DNA of 64,000 bases. Origin: Petrosia ficiformis. Its lineage: Eukaryota > Porifera > Demospongiae > Haplosclerida > Petrosiidae. The translations under genes and the position numbers were made by a program. The DNA is taken from positions 4,339,598 to 4,403,597 of the forward strand of contig OX345642.1 in NCBI GenBank assembly GCA_947044365.1, given 5' to 3'. Positions 53,902-64,000 of the stretch are shown here, piece after piece (within the stretch, counting starts at the first letter, position 1; the number at the start of each line of letters is the position of its first letter). The notes under the pieces are model-generated. The model had not been told where the DNA came from and did not search any database. It saw only the letters and a program-made list of their open reading frames with translations.

Positions 53902-53907
53902 AATAAA
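53902..53907 (+). promoter_or_regulatory. Polyadenylation signal of gene 3
   Basis: AATAAA 138 bases after the stop codon of the membrane protein gene. Confidence 0.6.
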
Positions 53908-54284
53908 AACATTTGCATTATGAATTGTTTGGTAATGTAATTTATCAATAAGCCCATTATTAATTATCAACAGTTTAACTTTGTACTCCTCCATTATAAG
54001 CTAGATGAGCTAGAGAAAAACACATCCACTGTCACAGCTCGCTATGGTCGTGACTTCTGAGCTAAAAATGAAGTTATCATAATTATAATAATAATAATAA
54101 TATGATCATAATTATATTATAGGCTAATATCTCTCTGGAAACCCAAACTAAGCTACTGTTAGCAATTAATAACACTCTCTGGACTGTATCATGATCAATC
54201 TTTGTGTGGTACACAAAATAACATGCATGAAAACTAAATGTGTAGAACTACTAATAGACCTCTCACTAACAGGATCAGTCTGAA

Positions 54285-54545
54285 ATAACAGTCTGGTGAC
54301 TCTTGTCAACTTTCTGTGACCACTGCAGGAATGTGTGCTGTGTGAAGCATAAAGGAATGTTAGTACTTATTGCCTCAGTATGGCTAGATATTCATCGATG
54401 TGTATCTCAGCTATCTCAGACTCTCTCAAACTTTCGAACTTTAATTAAAGAACTGAGGCACAAATAGAAAGAATCATTACAGAGCTTTTTGCAGGAAAGG
54501 TGTTCTTGTGAGTGTTAGTATTCAATTTGTAGTTTTGTGCACATG
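54285..54545. mobile_element. Dispersed repeat, copy 2 (copy 1 at 27745-28060)
   Basis: AACAGTCTGGTGACTCTTG, TATGGCTAGATATTCATC, TTTCGAACTTTAA and CATTACAGAGCTTTTTGCAG match the copy in the IP3R intron. Runs straight into the 104-bp array. Confidence 0.7.
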
Positions 54546-55060
54546 ACATTTCCAAGTCGCCAGACTGTTATTTCAGGGGCAGGCTGGGCTTTCACTGTCC
54601 AGCGAGACTAAGAGTTAAAATGGAGTGCTCATATGCATATGCACATGACATTTCCAAGCCACCAGACAGTTATTTTGGGGGCAGGCTGGGCTTTCACTGT
54701 CCAGTGAGACTAAGACTGTTAAAATGGAGTGCTCATATGCATGTGCACATGACATTTCCAAGTCACCAGACTGTTATTTCGGGGGCAGGCTGGGCTTTCA
54801 CTGTCCAGTGAGACTAAGACTGTTAAAATGGAGTGCTCATATGCATGTGCACATGACATTTCCAAGTCATCAGACTGTTATTTCGGGGGCAGGCTGGGCT
54901 TTCACTGTCCAGTGAGACTAAGACTGTTAAAATGGAGTGCTCATATGCATGTGCACATGACATTTCCAAGTCATCAGACTGTTATTTCGGGGGCAGGCTG
55001 GGCTTTCACTGTCCAGTGAGACTAAGACTGTTAAAATGGATTGCTCATATGCATGTTTAA
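54545..55060. repeat. 104-bp tandem array, about five copies
   Basis: Unit landmarks GGGGGCAGGCTGGGCTTTCA, CTGTCCAGTGAGACTAAGA, AAAATGGAGTGCTCATATGC and ACATGACATTTCCAAG repeat with a period of exactly 104 bases, with only a few substitutions. Open frames offset by 104 bases run through it but are repeat artefacts. Seems to have grown from the end of the repeat at 54285. Confidence 0.95.
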
Positions 55061-56380
55061 AATAAGACCTGGGGTGCAAGCTAGGTTGTCATGGAAACCT
55101 TTGATGCTGAAAATATCACTCCTATTGAAGGATTTAATTTATATTACATGTACTAAGTTTAGTGTATAAAAGATGAAATGTTTCATGCTTACACCCAAGG
55201 GGTGCTATTTTCAAACATGTGTATGAGCACCCATTTTTAAGTCAAGTCACAGCCTAATGAAAAAAACTACAAATTCTTGCAATGAAAATTTTAAATCGTC
55301 TATAATTTGTGCCAATTTCTACTGCACTTGTCATTACAGCAGGTACTCCAGTGGATAATACACACAACATTATGAGTCAACAATTCCACGTGGTCTTCCA
55401 CTAACCCTGCTCACGGGTTGGAAATATATATAATACAAAGTTAAGGAAACTCGCTCTGTCAAGTAATGAATGTGGAGCATTTTTTATTATACATGTACTT
55501 GTTTCAATAAATGTTTGAATATTGTATAGAAAGTTCACTGAAATTTAAATGGAATGTAAAAATATAAAATTAATGTTTCATTAATTTTGTTTCTTTTCAA
55601 GACCAGTATCTTCAGTTTTTCCATATTTGTTATATATATATTCATATCAACTGGATACAACCTGTGTAATACAGTATATTAGTAACCTGATTTCTTGAAA
55701 ATGTAAAATATTTGTCTTTCTATATATGGCATACTATAATTATGTTTGTATATTTCACATTGCATATAATTGGTTGAATAATCAAATCACAAGATATCGA
55801 GCTTCAAGATTGGGTCGAACCAAAGATATTAGGTGTGGTTACTACCTAACAGTATTTTGTGATATATAGCACATCATTGAGTCAAGAGATTCTTATTTGG
55901 CACTGAATTTAGGGACAGATTGAATAATTATTATTATTGTCAACATTTCAGCACCAAACAAATTAATTTTATCATCAATTGTTAGCGATTCACAATTTAA
56001 TCACATTCCTAAACACAGTTTCTTACATATCAAAACATAAAGACAAGGGTTCCATGCTGCAGTGTCCACTATACACGTAATGTTTTAGATGTCCATATAA
56101 CATCAACAGTCACAGTGGGGTTATTTCTTCATATAAGAATTAAGTCATGAAATAATGTTATATTTATATTTTTAAAGTAACAACCCACAATGGTGAATAA
56201 TTACTAGGATATGAGTATATGTATAATACACTGATAGGAAAAGGTTAGCGTATGGGTATAATTAACTAGTAACCCACAATAATGTCATTAAGTGTTGAGA
56301 ATCAAAGTTTACTGACAAAGTCAACTTTTACTCTAGCATTTCTAATAGGCTAAAAGTTCTAATTACTTTCACATGATGAT
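55061..56380. other. AT-rich intergenic sequence, nothing recognised
   Basis: No open frame of useful length and no splice structure. From about 56030 (AAGGGTTCCATGCTGCAGTG) it joins the repeat unit that also begins at about 57975. Confidence 0.5.
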
Positions 56381-56389
56381 AATAAAATT

Positions 56390-59300
56390 GATGTACATTA
56401 CAGTGATGGACAATATGATACTAGAAGTACTAGACTCCATGCTCCAATGTATTCAAAAGGATTGCCTATTCTGTAATTGAGACTGACTACAAACTGCCAC
56501 ACCTACTACTTATGGTGAGATTCATATAACCTTTTCTTATATATGGTATTATTCTAATTATGGTTAGCGTTAGGATTTCTATATTGCATAATTATAAGTA
56601 CCATATATGCTCTAATTATTTCATGCAAGGCTACAGCTACAAAACCAAGCTCATTTAAATGCCATGCTCATTAATTGACCAAGCCCCCTGGAAAGACACA
56701 ACTTCCCTACATTTATGCAACATGTGACACAAACATATTATATCAACATACATTGAACTAGGGCTGGAACAAATAGCTGGTTAGGATATCCATAATGTTT
56801 GCTTAGTATCTGGATCTATTTTTTACATCTGCCATGGATACTTGTGTATACCACTTGTTTAATTTAGTTTAGACTATACAGTATATGCAAACATGTAAGT
56901 GTATGTATTAGTGAAGCTTTTAGTATATTCTTCCAACATTAAGCCACTTAAAATAATTCTTGCTGAAGTAAGCTAAATGTCTAATCATACCTGTACATGC
57001 ACCAATTCACATTCCAATACTTGTTTTTACACGATATGTTCGAATGTTGGTACATGTACAAGTACTACGTATACTACAAGCACATGTACATTGTACAGAT
57101 TATGATTACCTGTTCGCTCAACAGTATCACAAACTATTGTCAAATTGTAGTCTTCATTTGAACTGAGTGTACCCGACTCCAGTTGACTCACTGTATCATA
57201 ACACTACATGTACATAATAATATTTCTATAAATACATCTACCTATCTATCTAATACACATGTACATGCTTATATAACCAATTCGCAATTCTCAATTCTCA
57301 ACAGTTCATTCAGACACACATGAATACATGTATGAATGAATATATGTATATTTACTACGAACACTGGGTACCTTGAATGAATCACATGTAATATGTATCA
57401 ATCTACATAGTAATAAACTAACTGAAATTAATAAATGATGCTACAAGCCCTTTTACCAAGAAAAGAGTTGATTGTCTTTTGTGCCATCATATTCACTGCA
57501 TGCGCATAACCTAGACTTGTGTAACCAGCTGCGCCTTCCCTCCTCTTAGAGGCTGGCTACGCAAGACTACGTATAACATTTGATGCAAGTTTGCTTTGGT
57601 GCCAAAATCAGGACTTTGCCGTCAGATTTGGTGAAAAAGCAAAAAAAAAATTCCCCCTTGTATAGGACCTATACCATGCAGGGTTGGAGATAACACTACT
57701 GAAATGCACCCTAATTTATATTCAAGAAAAGTGTAAGTTTTAGGAACTCAACAATTGCTTTTATACTCAAATGTTAGTGACACTATTGTGGGTTTAAGAA
57801 TTATCCTGTTTAGTCATATTTATAATACAGTTTCAAACATATTCATTGTACATGTGACTCCTTGTTTCAAGACTATCATATTACTTCAAATCAAGTGCAT
57901 ATTCCATGTACCATGAAACTTTGTAGTGAATATAAACACGTACATGCACATTGTGCACATGTACATTACATTACAAAGGTTCCATGCTGCAGTGTTAGCT
58001 GTCCATATAAGTCACAATATTAATAATGTAATTTCTTCATACGAAATAATGTTGTATTTATATTCCTACAATACTATCCTTATATGAAGTAAAAAAAAAC
58101 CCACAATGGTGAATAATATTATAATTACTAGGATATGAATAATACACTGATAGAAAAAGGTTAGAGTTATTAAGTGTTGAGAATAACAAAAGTTACTGAC
58201 CAAGTCAAATTTTACTCCAGCATTTCTAATAGGCTAAAAGTTTTAATTGATGATAATGTAATTCATGTACATTACAGTGATGGGCAATATGGTAAAAGTA
58301 CTAGACTCAAAACTCCAAATGTATTTGCCTATTCTGAAGTCGAGACTGACTCCAAAACTGTCACACCTACTACTTACATGTATAGTGAATTGGAGATATG
58401 TTTCGTATAACCTTGAGCCTTTAACTGGATTATATACATGTATGGCAGTATTTATATTGTATATGGTTATAGGTCGGGTTTCTGCTAGGCTACAAAATCT
58501 AGTCTAGTCCCCAGCCACATCCACTACATGGAGAAGCATCTGGTGACTTTCTAGCAATTTCTTGGTTGTGCTGACTCAGCATATCATGTGTGATTATTTA
58601 GCGCAGATCCCATGATCATTCAAAATTGTGCGCTGCCATTGCCTGCGAATGTTAAAATATCAGAGACTGGTTGCTTTCCCATAATCGCTGCCAGTCACTG
58701 GGTATCAAATAACAATGGTAGACTCACTGGTATAACATACAGGCTCTTTTTTGAGTTGGAAAATTAACGAACACATTTTTCCCACGTACCATGCAAAGTT
58801 GCAAACCTTTACAAACATCCATGCTGTGCCTCATTAGTATTGATCTAGCTAAGCTTTGCAACATAGTAAAGGATGGTAGGGTAGCCATCATCAGCAACAA
58901 ACAGCTTAATCACCAGAAAAAACATTCTTTCGACATTTTCATGCACATATCACACATCTAATGATATTATTTGATGATGTAACAGTACACTTAAGTCTGC
59001 AGGATTCCCTGCATGCTGAGCCAGCACAACTTAGAAATTGCTAGAAATTCACCAGACACATGTAGTGGGTGTAGCTGAGAATGAGACTAACAAAAAAAAG
59101 TTAGTTTACATGCCATGGCCATTATTTGACCACGCTCCATGGAATCACACAACTTCCCTAACTATCTACATGTATCCTATATGTATCCAACATGTATGTG
59201 ACACATATCCCCATACATTGAACTAGGACTGGAACAAATAACTTAGTATCTGGATCTATTTGTTGGGTATCCAAATAGCTACATATTAACATCTGCACTT

Positions 59301-60300
59301 GTGCAGAAATTGAACACATGAAATCAAAATGCCAATACAATAGTGGTGGATAAGTGTTTGCTCTTATAATTATCTGTTATACATGTAGTTCATTACAGCA
59401 AAGGAGTTAGGTAATACATTCCATAACAAACAAGTCATGAATGTTCAATTATTGAACCGGTGGGAAAGGAATGGGCCTGTGGTCAATTAAATGAGAAAGA
59501 AGTAGCAGCTTCAATTCTGCTGGAACATACACTGTACCACTTGGTTTAGACTGTACTTGTGCACATACACAAACATAAGTGTATTTATCAGTGAACCTTT
59601 TAGAATCTTCTTCAAAAAACTGATATTAAGCTAGTCATCTATGCACATGTACATGCACCAATTCACATCACAGTACACATTTGTACACTATGTTTAAATG
59701 TTGTACATGTACAATTACTGCGTATATTACATGTACATGTACATTATTATTACCTGATATTATTGAATGAAGTGTCTATTCAGCAGTATCACAAACTATC
59801 ATCAAATTTAAGTCTTCATTTGAACTGAGTGTACTTGACTCCAGTTGACTGACTGTATCGTAACACTACATGTACATGTACAACTTCATAATACACTTTC
59901 TACACATCACAAACATACATACATCAATTTATCCATCTAATACACATGTACATGTACATGCATATACATGTATATATAAATGAGTTCATTCACACACAAA
60001 TGAGTACATGTACATACACTATATTATACATGTACATGAACACTGGATATGAATGAATCACATGTCATTGTGGCTGCTTGTTTGTTGTGTGTGTTTGTTA
60101 ATTGTTTTACGCCTTTTGCTATCATGCTAGGCACATCATGTAGTATGTATCACTATACAACATGTACTATATCTACCCATCTACTGATAATCTTGTATAA
60201 TTACTGGACCTACTGTACATAAGGGTTGGAGATCCACTACTGAAATGCACACTAATCTATATTCGTTTGGTGAGCATCCAGAAATGTTTAGTGATTAATG
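56390..60300. repeat. Tandem diverged copies of the segmental repeat unit
   Basis: Two units in series. One is about 56030-57770 and the other about 57970-60300. Both have GGTTCCATGCTGCAGTGT, CACTGATAGRAAAAGGTTAG-type sequence, ACATTACAGTGATGG, GAACTAGGRCTGGAACAAATA-type sequence and GGTTGGAGATMACACTACTG-type landmarks. Fragments of R1 elements (CATTAATTGACCAAGCC-type) lie at about 56665 and 59105. Confidence 0.65.
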
Positions 60301-61002
60301 ATATACTGAAAATCTCAATCAATAGTCAATACTTTTAATATTTTGGAATATCACTAAATATTCATATCAAATTTTCAATTGGCATTTTTGTCTGACCAAC
60401 AACCAGTTTCAACTGTAGCAAGTTGGTCTTCTGATAAAGACAATAAATGAATAACTACAGAAGAAAGGTAAGAGAAGTTTTGGGAGAGGTGTTTAAACAG
60501 TTTGCTTTGAGCTGTTTCATTGTGATGACACATTTGGAATTATGAGTCTACCAAATTCTTCTGATGTAGTTATTCAGTTATTGTACAAGTTTCAAGTTGA
60601 TCATGATAATTGTAAATGTTAACTATCAACGTTGACCGCATCATTAACATTAGCACATTAACATTGCTGTTGCTTTTGCTCACCAGCTTTGACGCTTTTA
60701 ATGGAATGTAGTGCTTATTGCTAACCTACAGGCACATGTACACATGTGTACACATGCATATGTACTACTAGTACACTAGTACACTAGTAAACTACAAGTA
60801 AAATGTGCATGTAAATAGACAATTCTGAATTACTTGGGCGATCACAATTTTATTGCATCACAAGTGTCTTAGACACCTCTCCATGCTTCGCTAGCCACTG
60901 CTAAAATAAATTGTTAATCATTATTTTTAATGATTAAACAATTAATGTAATTGTGTTTTTCTCCAAATGAAGTATTTATTAGTGGAATGGTTTAATTGCT
61001 CA

Positions 61003-61009
<7 letters not shown>

Positions 61010-61040
<31 letters not shown>

Positions 61041-61290
61041 TATATCCCGATACGGCGAAACATCAAAGTAAACCACAGGGATATATATGAGATATAGCAC
61101 TGCGGTCAGCAGATATAGCACTGCAGTCAGATATGGCACCTGCCGTCGAAACAGACTACAAGAAAACAACGCTTACCTTCTCCAAAGTGCCGACAAAAAG
61201 GTAGGAGAAGCATCAGACATCAACAAAGGTTTTGTCTTTCATGATATATATTGGTTATATCACAGCCACTCGTGCTGTGATATAACCTAT
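61010..61290. mobile_element. F2-related element, inverted
   Basis: CCCGATACGGCGAAACATCA, CCTGCCGTCGAAACAGACTA and AGGAGAAGCATCAGACATCA are the reverse complement of 42430-42590. Ends in a GGTTATATCACAGC / GCTGTGATATAACC hairpin. Replaces, in this duplicate, the sequence found at 48313-48535 upstream of gene 3. Confidence 0.65.
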
Positions 61291-61367
61291 ACATATATAT
61301 ATACATGTATATATAATATATATAATATAATATATATAATATATATATATATATATGCAATATATAT

Positions 61368-61516
61368 AGTACACTTACAGGTCTTATATACAAAAATATA
61401 GACCCGAGGTTTAGTGTCCAAGGATGTGATATAGCCCGAGCCTGTGAGGGCTATATCACATCTGAGGACACTAAACCAAGGTTTTATATTGTTTTATATA
61501 AGAACTGTAAGTGTAC
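61368..61516. mobile_element. Hairpin element with about 70-base arms
   Basis: Starts AGTACACTTACAGGTCTTAT and ends GAACTGTAAGTGTACT. The centre is GTGATATAGCCCGAGCCTGT / GAGGGCTATATCAC, with TTTAGTGTCC and GGACACTAAA further out. A related copy is at 61936-62082, and half a copy is at 1585-1685. Confidence 0.85.
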
Positions 61517-61539
61517 TATATACAATATACTGTATGCTG

Positions 61540-61710
61540 ATAGATTAAAGATTCACAGGTCTATATACAAAAATATAAGACCTAACCACATCAAACGGTT
61601 GCCATGGTAGCATGCTATATATATATATATATGTATAGTATGATGGTGACATCATCCCTTTGATGTGGTGAGGTCTATATTCTGTATATAGGACCCAAAA
61701 CAGGTCTATA
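61540..61710. repeat. Inverted repeat with GGTCTATATACAAAAATATA arms
   Basis: GGTCTATATACAAAAATATA, CCACATCAAACGG and GCCATGGTAGCATG on the left are answered by CCCTTTGATGTGGTGAGGTC and TATTCTGTATATAGGACC on the right. AT repeat at the centre. Confidence 0.6.
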
Positions 61711-61935
61711 TTTGGAGAAATTAACCCATTAACAACATGCAATACTTTATTGCCAAGTATAATAGTATTTTATTGCCAAAACTGTTGTGAAATCATTGAG
61801 AATAAGTGATCAATATATAGTTTGGGAAAAGATCATCATGCAGTCAGAGTGTACCAATCATGTAGTTCATTGATGTGGTGAGTCCTATATATTGTATGCA
61901 GGAGATGTCACCATCATACAATATATTGTATATAG

Positions 61936-62082
61936 TATGCTAATAGGTCCTATATACTGAATATAGTACCCTTGTTTTGTGTCCTCGGATGTGATATAGC
62001 CCTCGCAGGCTCGGGCTATATCACATCCTTGGACACAAAGCTCAGGTCCTATATTTTGTATGTAGGACCTAATAGCATACTA
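61936..62082. mobile_element. Hairpin element, second local copy
   Basis: TAGGTCCTATATACTGAATA ... GTGTCCTCGGATGTGATATA and GCCCTCGCAGGCTCGGGC, then TATATCACATCCTTGGACAC and GTATGTAGGACCTA. Same core as 61368-61516. Confidence 0.8.
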
Positions 62083-62177
62083 TATATTATACATATATAT
62101 ATATATAATGCCTAACAGCTGTTTCTCATACACACCAAACTGGATATTCTGCCATTAACACTTTAAAGACTTGTATA

Positions 62178-62798
62178 TTAAGGTTGTAGTTTTTTCCGTG
62201 GGCGGATGCTACTCCAATCAGTTTCTAGTCTTGCAAGCTTCTTGCTGCATGCAATCTGGTTCCATTCTGTATTTTTTGGAAGCCACACCCACCCGGGGGT
62301 ATAATTATTGGGCCTAAATGTTTTGACTGATAGTTTATTTTCAGAAACAAAGCTAAACACGCCCCACGGGTGGTGGAGGGGGCGGTGGGTGGGAAACAAT
62401 GGCGGGTAACTGTAGTTGCTCTCTGAGAAAGATCGGAGTTTGATAGTGCCTAGAAAGGTAGATTTTATGGTTTCAGTGAAAAGCTACAGAATTCAGCTTT
62501 CTTCAGCCTCTTGTAACTATAAAAGTAAAATGAATTTCCAGAAAACGGCTCTATTTGTTTTCTCTAAATGCATTGTACTTGGTGCATGCCATGATTGGTG
62601 GGCGTGGCTTTCTCCGTTTTGTACTTATTGCGATTACAAAAATGGACATTTTATATATGTTTTATCACTTCCAGGACCCTATAAAGGTGATTAGAAGATA
62701 TGAAGGTTGCCATTACACCAGGTTAGAGTCATATTATATAATATTCTATTTTGAAACTGATTGGAGTCGCATCCGCCCACTCCCTAGTACCACCTTAA
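62178..62798. mobile_element. piggyBac-like MITE inserted upstream of gene 4
   Basis: TTAA at 62178-62181 and 62795-62798; inverted ends sharing GTGGGCGGATGC and CTCCAATCAGTTT. Related along its length to 21584-22204. The gene 3 upstream region has an uninterrupted GTATATTCAGGCTTTCAC at about 49017-49034 where this copy has the insertion, so the paralogue provides the empty site. Confidence 0.85.
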
Positions 62799-62971
62799 GG
62801 CTTTCACAAATTTATACTCAACTATACAGTATTATAAATTACCACTGTTCTGTCAGTATCCATGTCCTTGCTGATCCTCTTAGTATAAGCATAGATAATA
62901 GAGTTTTACTCTATTATCTATGGTATAAGTTCCTCTTATGCATAGATAATAGATCAAATGACGAGCTCTCG

Positions 62972-62984
62972 GTAACCAGGCAAC
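62972..62984 (+). promoter_or_regulatory. RFX-type X-box upstream of gene 4
   Basis: GTAACC-A-GGCAAC, identical to the motif before gene 3 and in the same surrounding (GAGCTCTCGGTAACCAGGCA), 166 bases before the ATG. Confidence 0.5.
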
Positions 62985-63150
62985 ACAACGTACGAGTAAT
63001 GCGCGCGCGCATAGGAGTATCGAGTACGCGCGCTTGTAGGTGTGGTTTTAGAAGCGTTATAATTATTTATGCGATATAATTATACAGCTAGCTGTCATTA
63101 TTATTTACAGTTGAAATAGCTGGAGGAATCTGTTGTGCTCTTTAGCTAAA

Positions 63151-64000
63151 ATGTTTATAACTGTTTTCATTCTCTTGCAGTGTTTTGGAGAAGTTTCAAA
63201 AGGTTAAATTTTAATAGTGCATTGCAATATAATTTAATATATATCATCTTACGTTTCAGGTGAATGGCAGAATCACTGTACGAGTATTGCTGTCACAACT
63301 ATTACTAATTCAATAGCACTTTATTGGACTTCACATGAAATTCAAAAGGTTTGTTTTTGTATGTATGTGTGATATGTATATTTTGATGTGTTTCTGTCCA
63401 CAAAGATAACTGACAATAGTGACGTAGGAACATGTACAAATCCGTATCTGAGTAGTCACTATGTTGATGATCAGCAACAGCACTACCCTACGGTTGTTAC
63501 TCAAGGAGTGCTTGCTAATCACATGAAATTGAATGATACGTTTTCACTATCTCAAGGTGAATCATTGATAAAAGGGTTCATGAAGTTTGAACAGTATCAT
63601 CAGTTGGCAGGTGAATGTGAAATACATATTATAGGGCTCTACAATTAAATAGATTTAGGGATATGCATTATGCATACATTAATATACATCTGATTTGTGA
63701 GACTATGTATACCTGCCTATATAATAATTATAATACTTACATCCACATCATTTTTGTAGGTGAACAAGAAATATATCTGTTTAAAAATACTACTCTCAAT
63801 TACACTACACTGAACTGTAGTTTGGAAGAAAATGAGCATCATAAAAATTATAAGGTTGGATAAAAACTCAGCTATTGTATGTATTTTGATGCATTTCTAT
63901 CATCAACACAGATAACTGGCAACAGTCAGAATAATTGCATAGGCACATGTACTAAAGTACAACTGAGGTTTGGCTATGTTAAGAAATACTATCATATGTT
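63151..64000 (+). CDS. Paralogue of the three-repeat membrane protein, 3'-partial
   Basis: Exons 63151-63202 (signal peptide MFITVFILLQCFGEVSK), 63260-63348, 63406-63610, 63760-63854 and 63912 to the window end. Phases equal those of gene 3. Reads a first repeat (CTSIAVTTITNSIALYWTSH, then GTCTNPYLSS and DTFSLSQGESLIK), then goes directly to the repeat that is third in gene 3 (EIYLFKNTTLNYTTLNCSLE). It thus has one repeat fewer. Its first half-repeat matches that of gene 3 repeat 1 (WQNH) and its second half matches repeat 2 (SDVGTCTNP, EQYHQLAG). Transmembrane and tail exons lie beyond the window. Open and apparently functional as far as seen. Confidence 0.85.

Noticed and set aside
54620..55019. 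Three overlapping open frames of 63 codons, each offset by 104 bases
   Set aside because: Product of the 104-bp tandem array; no splice sites, start context or homology.

Overview
The window is animal-type nuclear DNA: AT-rich, with many GT-AG introns (several only 55-85 bases long), polyadenylation signals, and non-coding sequence full of short inverted-repeat transposons and AT microsatellites. The two recognisable genes are of animal or holozoan type. Short introns, low GC and dense miniature elements suggest an early-branching animal, most likely a demosponge; this is inference, because nothing in the sequence names the species.

Four transcription units can be supported. (1) 602-31242, plus strand: the C-terminal two thirds of an inositol 1,4,5-trisphosphate receptor (about 40 exons, about 1,740 codons). 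The IP3-binding N-terminus must lie left of base 1. (2) 44341-32588, minus strand: a complete 15-exon lysophosphatidylcholine acyltransferase of the LPCAT1/2 type (about 519 residues). It has a membrane anchor, acyltransferase motifs and C-terminal EF-hands. Its assembled frame is broken by one extra T inside the catalytic HX4D motif. Genes 1 and 2 converge, with about 1.3 kb between their stop codons. (3) 49298-53764, plus strand: a complete 10-exon gene for an unrecognised 1,022-residue type I membrane protein. It has a signal peptide, three extracellular repeats of about 95 residues (each on a symmetric pair of exons), one membrane helix and a cytoplasmic tail of about 660 residues. (4) 63151-64000, plus strand: the start of a close tandem paralogue of gene 3, cut by the window end.

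Layout: 1-601 intron or flank; 602-31242 IP3 receptor with element-filled introns; 31243-32587 convergent intergenic; 32588-44341 LPCAT; 44342-49297 a foldback element at the LPCAT 5' end, a CpG-bearing stretch with a perfect CRE, and repeat units; 49298-53764 gene 3; 53765-63150 repeats, including a 104-bp tandem array and a duplicated copy of the gene 3 upstream region; then gene 4.

The IP3 receptor would release Ca2+ from the ER and the LPCAT, with its EF-hands, would remodel phospholipids at ER or lipid-droplet membranes. Their adjacency need not be functional. The most novel material is the gene 3/gene 4 pair: a tandemly duplicating family of repeat-ectodomain receptors with conserved promoters (shared RFX-type X-box) and variable repeat number. 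Other points of note are an IP3 receptor whose pore-loop residues depart from the GVGD pattern, an internal tandem exon duplication, a near-identical ghost exon, and several foldback elements.
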